Below, in pieces: positions 7,673 through 14,618 of a stretch of 16,707 nucleotides of DNA; the stretch's first letter is position 1, and every line of letters begins with the position of its first letter. The notes beneath the pieces were generated by a model. That model saw only the letters and a program-made list of their open reading frames with translations, was not told where the DNA came from and ran no database searches. The translations under genes and the position numbers were made by a program. This DNA is from an uncultured Oscillospiraceae bacterium (GTDB lineage: Bacteria; Bacillota; Clostridia; Oscillospirales; Ruminococcaceae): assembly GCA_947522735.1 (NCBI GenBank), contig CANNTZ010000055.1, forward strand, positions 1-16,707. The letters are read 5' to 3'.

Positions 7673-7710
7673 CACGCCGGAAGGGTTAAAACCTTCCGGC
7701 GTGAATTTTT
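7673..7710 (+). terminator. Intrinsic terminator after the RhaM-like gene
   Basis: A 12-bp perfect stem (CACGCCGGAAGG at 7673-7684 with CCTTCCGGCGTG at 7692-7703) encloses GTTAAAA and is followed by AATTTTT and a second T-rich run. It lies between two converging transcription units and could also slow transcription from the minus strand, where the following sequence is less T-rich. Confidence 0.9.
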
Positions 7711-7744
7711 GCTTTTTATTGTGAGACGCCTGATCTCCGGCGTT

Positions 7745-8278
7745 TTATATCGCTTGCTCCGCGAAATTCACGAAATTCTCCGGCGTCAGCTCGTAATCCA
7801 CCGACGACTGCATCCGTCCGAGCTGATCCTCCCAACTGTCAACGTTTACCCTCAGCCTCCGGAAACCCAGACGCTCGTAGACGTGCTGCGCCCGCCGGTT
7901 GGATAGGCTCGTGTCCAGCGTGATTTTACCGCAGCCCATCCGGAACAGCTCCGCTATCAGCATGCTCAGCGCGGCCTTGCCAACGCCCCTTTCCCTCATC
8001 GATGGGTCGCATATTTTTATCCCGATTTCGGCTGCACCGTCGGTTATCCCATAGTTCATCTCGCCAATCGCCGCACCGTCAAATTCAAGAATGAGCCTGC
8101 GCCGTGTGCCGTCGCTGTCCGCCGCAAGCGACGCCGCTATCTTTTCCGCCGTCGTTCCAAGCCCGTTCGGAAACCCGGCGTGCGCCATCACCCGGCCGTC
8201 GTTCCACCACTCCGCAAGCCGCTCCGCGTCCCCGGCGCTCGCACTGCGCAGCGTTATTCTTCCGTTTTCAAGCCGCAT
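7745..8278 (-). CDS. GNAT family N-acetyltransferase (RimJ/RimL-like)
   Basis: This is a 177-residue acetyl-CoA-dependent acyltransferase of the Acetyltransf_3/RimJ type. It opens with the family-typical strand LENGRITLRSAS and a WWND segment. Motif A, which binds the acetyl-CoA pyrophosphate, is at about residues 94-104 with R95-x-x-G98-x-G100. Motif B is NRRAQHVYERLGFR (about 128-141), the usual C-terminal helix and strand. The chosen ATG at 8278 has GGAGGG six bases upstream on the minus strand; an in-frame ATG 12 codons earlier lies inside the deformylase gene and is less likely. The gene follows the deformylase stop by 14 bases, so the two are probably cotranscribed. Pairing with a deformylase suggests protein N-terminal or small-molecule modification, but the acceptor cannot be told from sequence. 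Confidence 0.88.
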   Translation of the reverse strand: MRLENGRITLRSASAGDAERLAEWWNDGRVMAHAGFPNGLGTTAEKIAASLAADSDGTRRRLILEFDGAAIGEMNYGITDGAAEIGIKICDPSMRERGVGKAALSMLIAELFRMGCGKITLDTSLSNRRAQHVYERLGFRRLRVNVDSWEDQLGRMQSSVDYELTPENFVNFAEQAI

Positions 8279-8292
8279 CCCAATCCCTCCCG

Positions 8293-8706
8293 TCAGATCA
8301 GCACGCCGTCGCAATGGTCAATCTCGTGCTGGATTATCTGCGCCGTAAAGCCCTCAAACGTCTTTACACGCGTCCGCAGCTCCCTGTCCTGCCATTCTAC
8401 CTTTATCGAGCGCCAGCGCTTCGCCGCGCGCGTGCCCTCGAGCGAAAGGCAGCCTTCCTCGGCGGTGTACGGCCCGGAACGCCTGATTATCCGCGGGTTG
8501 AACATGACAGCATAGCCACCCTTGCCGTCTGCAAAGACGATGATACGTCTGTCTACGCCGATCATATTTGCCGCCATGCCGACGCACCGCGTTTCGTTCG
8601 CCCTAATCGTATCCAGCAGATCGTCCGCGGCCGCGGCATCCTGCGCCGTCGCCGTTTTCCCCGGACGGCTGAGAAATATCACGTCGCGAATTATTTCCTT
8701 TACCAT
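8293..8706 (-). CDS. def: Peptide deformylase, short form
   Basis: This is a 137-residue metalloenzyme expected to remove the formyl group from the N-terminal Met of new proteins. All three deformylase motifs are present in order. Motif 1 is GMAANM (43-48) in place of the usual GxGLAAxQ. Motif 2 is EEGCLS with the metal-ligand Cys86. Motif 3 is QHEIDH with ligands His127 and His131 and catalytic Glu128. The protein stops only six residues after motif 3, so it lacks the C-terminal helix of the E. coli-type enzyme. Short forms of this kind with the same altered motif 1 are known in Clostridia. The Gln that helps form the oxyanion site is replaced by Met. AAAGGA (8715-8720 on the complement) precedes the ATG, and a near-consensus promoter lies upstream. 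The family is secure; full activity depends on the altered motif 1. Confidence 0.9.
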   Translation of the reverse strand: MVKEIIRDVIFLSRPGKTATAQDAAAADDLLDTIRANETRCVGMAANMIGVDRRIIVFADGKGGYAVMFNPRIIRRSGPYTAEEGCLSLEGTRAAKRWRSIKVEWQDRELRTRVKTFEGFTAQIIQHEIDHCDGVLI

Positions 8707-8740
8707 TATATTCGTCCTTTTTTATTTGCTATATGCTCCG

Positions 8741-8769
8741 ATTATACCACAGGTGCGCTGCCGGTTCAA
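8741..8769 (-). promoter_or_regulatory. Sigma-A promoter of the deformylase operon
   Basis: Read on the minus strand, TTGAAC (8764-8769) and TATAAT (8741-8746) are 17 bases apart. TGG directly precedes the -10 hexamer, which forms an extended -10. The start codon lies 35 bases downstream of the -10 box. Confidence 0.87.
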
Positions 8770-8815
8770 ACGATTTTAAAAAATTCCAGATAATATCGCG
8801 CGCGTTTTCCGGATA

Positions 8816-8834
8816 TTCCGCATTATAAGCGGAA
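8816..8834. other. Small inverted repeat before the SleB-like gene
   Basis: TTCCGC (8816-8821) and GCGGAA (8829-8834) flank ATTATAA. It lies 33 bases before the start codon. It could be an operator or an mRNA hairpin. No convincing sigma-A promoter for the gene was found here, and a sporulation-sigma promoter could not be recognised with confidence. Confidence 0.35.
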
Positions 8835-8867
8835 AAATACAGACAAATCCCATTTTGGAGGTCTGTT

Positions 8868-9563
8868 ATGAAGAGCTATCCGTCATATATACGTCCGTGG
8901 CTGCGCGTGGTTGTGCTCGTACTGATAATCGTAGCAGCGTTCACCATACCGGCTCTTGCCGGACGAGCTTCTCCCGGCGAGCCACTCGAAACGCTCTCAA
9001 AGCGCGGCTCTACCGGCTCGGAGGTCACGAAGATCCAGACCAAGCTCAAGAGCTGGGGCTACTACTCCGGCGAGATCGACGGCATCTACGGCTCTAAAAC
9101 CGTGAGCGCGGTCAAGTCGTTCCAACGTAAAAACGGGCTTATGGTGGATGGCATTGCCGGCCCGCAGACGCTTTCGGCGATGGGCATCAGCTCGTCCGGA
9201 TCCTCCGGCTCGGACAGCGACTATTATCTGCTCGCTCGCGTGATCTCGGCGGAGGCGCGCGGTGAAAGCTACGTCGGTCAGGTAGCCGTCGGCGCGGTCA
9301 TTCTCAACCGTGTAGAGCACCCGTCCTTCCCGAACTCCGTTTCCGGCGTCGTCTATCAATCCGGCGCGTTCACTGCAATGACCGACGGGCAGATTAACCA
9401 GCCCGTCGCCAGCTCCGCCTATCAGGCGGCGCGCGATGCGCTCAACGGCTGGGATCCCTCCGGCGGCGCTCTCTACTACTACAATCCTGCCAAGACCAGC
9501 AACGCCTGGATACGCACCCGTCCAGTCATAACGGTCATCGGCAACCATGTTTTCGCCAAATAG
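8868..9563 (+). CDS. sleB: SleB-like cell wall hydrolase with peptidoglycan-binding domain
   Basis: This is a 231-residue exported protein resembling the spore cortex-lytic transglycosylase SleB. Residues 1-31 form a signal peptide or N-terminal anchor: a positively charged start, a hydrophobic stretch at 14-30, and ALA at the likely cleavage site. Residues about 46-106 are a PG_binding_1 domain, with GSTGSEVTKIQTKLK, GIYGSKTVSAVKSFQ and GIAGPQTL. A Ser/Gly linker follows. Residues 119-231 are the Hydrolase_2 (SleB/CwlJ) domain with the ISAEARGE motif, where Glu129 is the expected catalytic acid, and NRVEHPSFPNSVSGVVYQ. GGAGGT (8857-8862) supports the ATG. SleB degrades cortex with spore-specific muramic-lactam during germination, usually with YpeB, which is not seen here. 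The same domain also occurs in vegetative hydrolases of Clostridia, so the spore role is probable rather than certain. Confidence 0.88.
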   Translation: MKSYPSYIRPWLRVVVLVLIIVAAFTIPALAGRASPGEPLETLSKRGSTGSEVTKIQTKLKSWGYYSGEIDGIYGSKTVSAVKSFQRKNGLMVDGIAGPQTLSAMGISSSGSSGSDSDYYLLARVISAEARGESYVGQVAVGAVILNRVEHPSFPNSVSGVVYQSGAFTAMTDGQINQPVASSAYQAARDALNGWDPSGGALYYYNPAKTSNAWIRTRPVITVIGNHVFAK

Positions 9564-9784
9564 CCCGCCACGGTTCGCGCCAAAGGCGCTGCTTACGTTA
9601 TTTTTTCGTTAGCTTGTTCGCGCAGCGGCGGGCAATGCCCGCAGATATATTCGCGCCGGGCAATGCCCGGTGATATAGCCGCGGATCGCGCCAAAGGCGC
9701 TTACGTTATCGATTGCGCAGCGTTCATCCCCCGCGGCGCGAGCGTTAATTTTATCTTTCGCCGCGCGAGCCAGTCAGCGCACCC

Positions 9785-9957
9785 GATAACGTAAGCGCCT
9801 TTGGCGCGATCCGCGGATATGCCGGCGGGCGTTGCCCGCCGCCGCGCGAGCCAGTCGGCGCACTCGATAACGTAAGCGCCTTTGGCGCGATTCGCGGATA
9901 TGCCGGCGGGCGTTGCCCGCCGCCGCGCGAGCCAGTCGGCGCACTCGATAACGTAAG
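9785..9957. repeat. 81-bp tandem repeat, two full units plus a partial third
   Basis: Units start at 9785, 9866 and 9947, each with GATAACGTAAG. The first two units (9785-9865 and 9866-9946) are nearly identical, with one C/T change seen at the GATCCGCGG/GATTCGCGG position. The third diverges after the first 11 bases, where a different hairpin (CTGGGC AAA GCCCAG) replaces CGCC TTT GGCG. Each full unit holds two hairpins, GCGCC TTT GGCGC and GGCGGGC GTT GCCCGCC. Because 81 is a multiple of three, one minus-strand frame stays open and reads as a 27-residue repeat. Confidence 0.93.
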
Positions 9958-10189
9958 CCACTGGGCAAAGCCCAGAGGCGAACCGCGGCGGGCAATGCCC
10001 GCAGATATATTCGCGGACGAAACCGGCGCAAGCGACGGTTTCTTACGTTTGCTGTTGCACAGCGTTAATCCCCGTGGCGCGAGCATAATTCTACCTTTCT
10101 CCGCGCGAACCAGTCAGCGCACCCGATAACGTAAGCCACCGCGCAAAGCGCGGAGGCGCTCCGCGTCCGGTCGAAAGATGAGAGGAGAT

Positions 10190-10239
10190 CCAAGGGGAGA
10201 GAAGAAAACCGCCCGAACGGTTTTCTTCTCTTTCCTTGG
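10190..10239. other. Long 22-bp hairpin inside the repeat region
   Basis: The arm at 10190-10211 pairs with 10218-10239 over the six-base loop CCCGAA. There are 20 Watson-Crick pairs and two G-T wobbles; the inner 13 bp are perfect (GAGAAGAAAACCG with CGGTTTTCTTCTC). A-rich and T-rich sides on the inner stem resemble a bidirectional terminator, but the outer part is unusually long. It may act as a terminator for transcripts entering the repeat block from either side. Confidence 0.75.
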
Positions 10240-10259
10240 TGCGCTTTTGCCTACTTTCA

Positions 10260-10275
10260 CACGCATTTATGCGTG
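10260..10275. other. Short perfect palindrome in the repeat region
   Basis: CACGCAT (10260-10266) and ATGCGTG (10269-10275) form a perfect dyad around two T residues. It lies 20 bases after the 22-bp hairpin. With a two-base centre it suits a protein-binding dyad better than an RNA hairpin, but no function can be assigned. Confidence 0.45.
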
Positions 10276-10664
10276 ACACATACAGCAATAGACCAGCCCA
10301 ACTCCGCGGGAATAAGTTAACGAAACCGATAACGTAAGCGCCTTTAGCGCGATCCGCGGACTTATCACCGGGCATTGCCCGGCGCGCGGCATGAGCGCAA
10401 GTCAGCGCCAAAACGCAGTTTATCCTCGCCAAAGGCGAACGAAAAAGTCAACTATCAAGAAAAGATAGAATGACCCAACGCCGCGCGAATAAGTTAACGA
10501 AACCGATAACGTAAGGTCCCCGCAACGCGAAGCGTGAGGACGACCGATCCGCGGATATGCCTGCGGGCGCTTGCCCGCCGCGGATATGTCACCGGGCATT
10601 GCCCGGCGCTGCCCGCCCTTGGCGGGGTTTGTGTAAATAATTTGTTTATAACTGTCCTGAGCGC

Positions 10665-10693
10665 TTTACATTTGAAAATTTGTGTGTTACAAT
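10665..10693 (+). promoter_or_regulatory. Sigma-A promoter of nifJ
   Basis: TTTACA (10665-10670) and TACAAT (10688-10693) are separated by 17 bases in AT-rich sequence just after the last palindromic repeat. Transcription would start near 10700, giving a leader of about 160 bases. Confidence 0.82.
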
Positions 10694-10810
10694 AAATTTT
10701 GAATGGATAGGTAGACGGTGATCTGTAAGATCAACGTTTGCTTCAAATCGCTTTCAGTCCGGGCTTTACGACCTGATTGTATGCGTTTTCACATTTATTT
10801 ACAATTCGCT

Positions 10811-10830
10811 TCTCTCAACCCCATGAGAGA
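10811..10830 (+). promoter_or_regulatory. Hairpin in the nifJ leader next to the ribosome binding site
   Basis: TCTCTCA (10811-10817) can pair with TGAGAGA (10824-10830) over ACCCCA. It ends ten bases before AGGAGG (10841-10846). A second short stem, GATCT GTA AGATC, lies near 10720-10732. The leader matches no riboswitch class I recognise; the hairpin could modulate translation or mRNA stability. Confidence 0.45.
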
Positions 10831-10858
10831 AATCAAAACGAGGAGGAAATACAAAAAA

Positions 10859-13800
10859 ATGGCGAAAATCACCAGAAAAATGAAAACCATGGATGGTAAC
10901 ACCGCCGCCGCGCATGTATCCTATGCGTTCACCGACGTCGCCGCCATCTACCCGATCACTCCTTCGTCCCCGATGGCTGAGTCCGTTGACAAATGGTCCG
11001 CCGAAGGACGTCTGAACCTGTTTGGTCAGAGAGTCAAGGTCGCTGAGCTCCAGTCCGAGGGCGGCGCTTCCGGCACCGTTCACGGCTCTCTTGCCGCTGG
11101 CGCTCTCACCACCACCTTCACCGCTTCCCAAGGCCTCCTGCTGATGATCCCGAACATGTACAAGATTGCCGGCGAGCTGCTGCCCGGAGTTATCGACGTC
11201 TCTGCGCGCGCGCTTGCCTCCCACGCCCTTTCCATCTTCGGCGACCACTCCGATATCTACGCCTGCCGTCAGACCGGCTTTGCGATGCTCTGCTCTCAGA
11301 GCGTCCAGGAGGTCATGGATCTCGCTCCCGTGGCGCATCTTGCCGCCATCAAGGGCCGCGTGCCGTTCATCCACTTCTTCGACGGCTTCCGTACCTCCCA
11401 CGAGTACCAGAAGATCCACGTCTGGGACTATGAGGATCTGCGCGACATGACTGACTTTAAGGCCATTGAGAAATTCCGTCACGACGCTCTCAACCCCGAG
11501 CACCCGAAGCTTCGCGGTTCTGCCCAGAACCCTGACATCTTCTTCCAGGCGAGAGAGTCCTGCAACAGCTTCTACAACGCTCTTCCCGCAGTCGTCGAGG
11601 AATATATGGGCAAGGTCAACGAGAAGCTCGGCACCGATTACAAGCTCTTTAACTACTACGGCGCAGCCGACGCTGAGGAGGTCATCGTCGCCATGGGCTC
11701 CGCCTGCGAGACCATCGAGGAGACCGTCGATTACCTCAACTCCCTTGGCCGCAAGGTCGGACTCATAAAGGTTCGCCTCTACCGTCCGTTCAGCGCCAGT
11801 CACCTCATCGACGCCATCCCCGATACCGTCAAGAGAATCTCCGTTCTCGACCGCACCAAGGAGCCGGGCGCCATGGGCGAGCCGCTCTGGCTTGACGTTG
11901 TGGGCGCGCTGAAGAACAGCAAGTTCGACTCCATCCCCGTTTATGGCGGACGTTACGGACTCGGCTCCAAGGACACCACTCCGGCTCAGATCATTGCTGT
12001 CTACGACAACATGACCTGCTGCGACTGCAAGACGAAAAAGGTATTCACCATCGGCATCAACGACGATGTTACCAACCTCTCCCTCCCCATCGGCGAAAAC
12101 ATCGACACCACCCCCGCCGGCACCACGAGCTGCAAGTTCTGGGGCCTCGGCGCGGACGGCACCGTCGGTGCAAACAAGAACTCCATCAAGATCATCGGCG
12201 ATCACACCGACATGTATGCTCAGGCGTATTTCTCCTACGACTCCAAGAAGTCCGGCGGCGTGACCGTTTCCCATCTGCGCTTCGGCAAGCAGCCCATCAA
12301 GTCCACCTACCTCATCAACAAGGCCGACTTCGTTGCCTGCCACAACCCGTCCTATATCGACAAGTACGATATGGTGCAGGATATTAAGCCTAACGGTATC
12401 TTCCTGCTCAACTGCTGCTGGGATCTCGCCGAGCTTGACAAGCGCGTTCCCGCTCCGGTAAAGCGCTATATCGCCAAGAACAATATCCGCTTCTACACCA
12501 TCGACGGCGTCGCCATCGCAAGAGAGCTCGGGCTTGGCGGACGCGTCAACACCATACTCCAGGCCGCTTTCTTTAAGCTTGCCGAAATCATCCCGGTCGA
12601 TCAGGCTGTCAAATACATGAAGGACGCCGCCACCGCCTCCTATGGCAAGAAGGGCGAGAAGGTCGTCGCGATGAACCACGCCGCTATCGACCGCGGTATC
12701 GAGGGCGTAGTCAAGGTCGATTATCCCGCAAGCTGGGCCGACGCCGAGGGCGAGATGCCTGTTGTAAGGGCCACCGGCGACCGCAAGGATCTCGTCGATT
12801 TCGTCAACGACATCCTCATCCCCGCAAACGCACAGCGCGGCGATTCGCTGCCCGTCTCCACCTTTGTCGGACGTGAGGACGGCTCCATGCCGCAGGGCTC
12901 CGCCGCCTATGAGAAGCGCGGCGTAGCGGTTGATGTTCCCTCCTGGAACCCCGAAAACTGCATCCAGTGCAACTTCTGCTCCTATGTCTGCCCGCACGCC
13001 GTCATCCGTCCGGTTGCGATGACCGAGGAGGAGGCCGCAAAGGCTCCGGCCTCTGCGAAGCTTGCCGCCATGACCGGTATGCCCGGCTACAAGTTCGCCA
13101 TGACCGTCTCCGTGCTCGACTGCACCGGCTGCGGCTCCTGTGCGAACGTCTGCCCCGGCAAAAAGGGCAACAAGGCGCTCACCATGGAGAAGCTCGATTC
13201 CCAGCGCGCCCAGCAGGACGTATTCGCCTATGGCGAGTCCCTCGAACCGAAGCCGGAGGTGTTCGCAAAATTCAAGGAGAACACCGTCAAGGGCAGCCAG
13301 TTCAAGCAGCCGCTGCTTGAGTTCTCCGGCGCCTGCGCAGGCTGTGGCGAAACCCCGTATGCAAAGCTCGTCACCCAGCTTTTCGGCGACAGAATGTATA
13401 TTGCGAACGCCACCGGCTGCTCCTCCATCTGGGGCGGCAGCGCTCCCTCCACTCCGTACACCGTCAACAAGAAGGGCCGCGGCCCCGCATGGGCAAACTC
13501 CCTCTTTGAGGACAACGCCGAGTACGGCTACGGAATGTATCTGGGCCAGAAATCGATGCGCGACAGCCTTATCGCAAAGGTTCAGGCCATTTACGAAAAC
13601 ACCTGCGACGAGGCCAAAAAAGCCACTCTCAAGGCTTATCTCGACACCGTTGACGACGGCGCTGCGAACCAGGCCGCTGCCGACGCCGTGATTGCAATGT
13701 TCGAGGACGCTGTCGCAAACAACTCCTGCAACTGCTGCGACGCCGCCCGCGAGATTCTTGCGCACAAGGAATACCTCTCCAAGAAGTCCGTCTGGATCTT

Positions 13801-14443
13801 CGGCGGCGACGGTTGGGCATATGATATCGGCTTTGGCGGACTCGATCATGTCATCGCCTCCGGCGAGGACGTCAACATCTTCGTGTTCGACACCGAGGTC
13901 TACTCCAACACCGGCGGCCAGTCCTCCAAGTCCACTCCGACCGGCGCTGTCGCCCAGTTTGCGGCCTCCGGTAAGGAGATCAAGAAGAAGGATCTCGCAG
14001 CCATCGCGATGAGCTACGGCTATGTATACGTCGCTCAGGTGGCTATGGGCGCCGATTACAACCAGTGCGTCAAGGCCATTGCCGAGGCCGAGAGCTATCA
14101 CGGCCCGTCCATCATAATCGCCTACGCGCCCTGCATCAACCACGGCATCAGAGGCGGTATGACCATCGCTCAGACCGAGATCAAGAACGCCGTCGCAGCC
14201 GGATACTGGCACACCTTCCGTTACGATCCGCGCATCGCTCTGGAGGGCAAGAACCCGTTCCAGCTCGACTCCAAGGCTCCGACCGCCTCCTACGAGGACT
14301 TTATCAAGAACGAGGTCCGTTACAGCTCGCTCACCCGCACCTTCCCCGAGAGAGCCGACGTCCTCTTCGACAGAGCCCAGAAGATTGCCAAGGAGAAATA
14401 CGAGAAGCTCGTCAAGCTTGCAAAGCCCTACGATGCCGAGTAA
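10859..14443 (+). CDS. nifJ: Pyruvate:ferredoxin (flavodoxin) oxidoreductase
   Basis: This is a 1194-residue cytoplasmic enzyme converting pyruvate and CoA to acetyl-CoA and CO2 while reducing ferredoxin or flavodoxin, the central pyruvate-oxidising step in anaerobes. The N-terminal pyrimidine-binding domain has YPITPSSPMAE (Thr34), ELQSEGGASG (Glu67 as likely TPP-activating acid) and SARALASHALSIFGDHSD (Arg117 as likely pyruvate ligand). The EKR region follows the middle domains. Two 4Fe-4S ferredoxin motifs use Cys701, 704, 707, 711 and Cys755, 758, 761, 765. The C-terminal TPP domain has a proximal cluster with Cys826, 829, 854 and 1092, and a GDGW motif at 983-986 leading to the SNTGGQSSKSTPTG loop. 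AGGAGG (10841-10846) supports the ATG at 10859; an in-frame GTG at 10718 lies in the leader and adds no domain. All key residues are intact, and the length is normal for the single-chain form. The gene is flanked by its own promoter and terminator, so it is monocistronic. Confidence 0.98.
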   Translation: MAKITRKMKTMDGNTAAAHVSYAFTDVAAIYPITPSSPMAESVDKWSAEGRLNLFGQRVKVAELQSEGGASGTVHGSLAAGALTTTFTASQGLLLMIPNMYKIAGELLPGVIDVSARALASHALSIFGDHSDIYACRQTGFAMLCSQSVQEVMDLAPVAHLAAIKGRVPFIHFFDGFRTSHEYQKIHVWDYEDLRDMTDFKAIEKFRHDALNPEHPKLRGSAQNPDIFFQARESCNSFYNALPAVVEEYMGKVNEKLGTDYKLFNYYGAADAEEVIVAMGSACETIEETVDYLNSLGRKVGLIKVRLYRPFSASHLIDAIPDTVKRISVLDRTKEPGAMGEPLWLDVVGALKNSKFDSIPVYGGRYGLGSKDTTPAQIIAVYDNMTCCDCKTKKVFTIGINDDVTNLSLPIGENIDTTPAGTTSCKFWGLGADGTVGANKNSIKIIGDHTDMYAQAYFSYDSKKSGGVTVSHLRFGKQPIKSTYLINKADFVACHNPSYIDKYDMVQDIKPNGIFLLNCCWDLAELDKRVPAPVKRYIAKNNIRFYTIDGVAIARELGLGGRVNTILQAAFFKLAEIIPVDQAVKYMKDAATASYGKKGEKVVAMNHAAIDRGIEGVVKVDYPASWADAEGEMPVVRATGDRKDLVDFVNDILIPANAQRGDSLPVSTFVGREDGSMPQGSAAYEKRGVAVDVPSWNPENCIQCNFCSYVCPHAVIRPVAMTEEEAAKAPASAKLAAMTGMPGYKFAMTVSVLDCTGCGSCANVCPGKKGNKALTMEKLDSQRAQQDVFAYGESLEPKPEVFAKFKENTVKGSQFKQPLLEFSGACAGCGETPYAKLVTQLFGDRMYIANATGCSSIWGGSAPSTPYTVNKKGRGPAWANSLFEDNAEYGYGMYLGQKSMRDSLIAKVQAIYENTCDEAKKATLKAYLDTVDDGAANQAAADAVIAMFEDAVANNSCNCCDAAREILAHKEYLSKKSVWIFGGDGWAYDIGFGGLDHVIASGEDVNIFVFDTEVYSNTGGQSSKSTPTGAVAQFAASGKEIKKKDLAAIAMSYGYVYVAQVAMGADYNQCVKAIAEAESYHGPSIIIAYAPCINHGIRGGMTIAQTEIKNAVAAGYWHTFRYDPRIALEGKNPFQLDSKAPTASYEDFIKNEVRYSSLTRTFPERADVLFDRAQKIAKEKYEKLVKLAKPYDAE

Positions 14444-14464
14444 CCTCTCACGGCAAAGCTCCTC

Positions 14465-14498
14465 AATGCTCCGCAGCTCACGCTGCGGAGCATTTTTT
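14465..14498 (+). terminator. Intrinsic terminator of nifJ
   Basis: A perfect stem of 12 bp pairs AATGCTCCGCAG (14465-14476) with CTGCGGAGCATT (14483-14494) over CTCACG, running into a T-tract to 14498. It begins 22 bases after the nifJ stop codon. Confidence 0.95.
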
Positions 14499-14538
14499 GC
14501 GAAATTCACGTTATTTGCAGCATATTGCGTTTTTACCA

Positions 14539-14567
14539 TTGACAACTAAAAGCATCGGGAGTATACT
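14539..14567 (+). promoter_or_regulatory. Sigma-A promoter of the cyclic-di-AMP receptor gene
   Basis: TTGACA (14539-14544) and TATACT (14562-14567) are separated by 17 bases. The start codon is about 50 bases further on, after CGGAGG at 14605-14610. Confidence 0.87.
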
Positions 14568-14618
14568 CCAATTAGAGGATTATAATCGCGCCCAAAATTT
14601 TTTTCGGAGGATATAAAA

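Larger units (their letters stand above)
9580..10626. repeat. Mosaic of palindromic intergenic repeats (1.05 kb, no convincing gene)
   Basis: The gap between the SleB-like gene and nifJ is built from recurring short modules. The word GATAACGTAAG occurs at 9785, 9866, 9947, 10125, 10328 and 10505, and its complement CTTACGTTATC near 9700 with a variant near 9592. After each copy comes a small hairpin, then a C/GATYCGCGG-type word, and often a second hairpin such as GGCGGGCGTTGCCCGCC or CCGGGCATTGCCCGG. A 31-bp block is identical at 9625-9655 and 9985-10015. A 28-bp block is identical at 10311-10338 and 10488-10515. A diverged block of about 80 bp occurs at 9715-9795 and 10057-10135. Open frames exist on the minus strand but lack ribosome binding sites and only translate the repeats. 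The element class resembles REP/BIME-like mosaic repeats; no transposase is visible. Confidence 0.88.

Noticed and set aside
8104..8793. A 229-codon plus-strand frame across the deformylase and GNAT genes
   Set aside because: It overlaps two clear minus-strand genes with recognisable motifs, has no domain of its own, and has proline/arginine-rich shadow composition.
9701..10432. Small proteins on the minus strand in the repeat region
   Set aside because: Several overlapping frames are open, none with a ribosome binding site, and the repetitive residues follow directly from the DNA repeats and hairpins.
9580..10626. CRISPR array
   Set aside because: The units are contiguous or irregularly spaced, the sequence between repeats is itself repeated and palindromic, there are no uniform unique spacers, and no cas gene is present.
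10718..10858. Earlier GTG start for nifJ giving 47 extra residues
   Set aside because: The extra residues do not resemble the N-terminus of the family, and AGGAGG lies directly before the ATG at 10859.
10799..14545. A 1248-codon open frame antisense to nifJ
   Set aside because: It is a shadow of nifJ, codon for codon. The sense gene avoids TTA, CTA and TCA codons, so the antisense frame has no stops. It has no ribosome binding site or known domain, while the sense strand has every catalytic and cluster residue.
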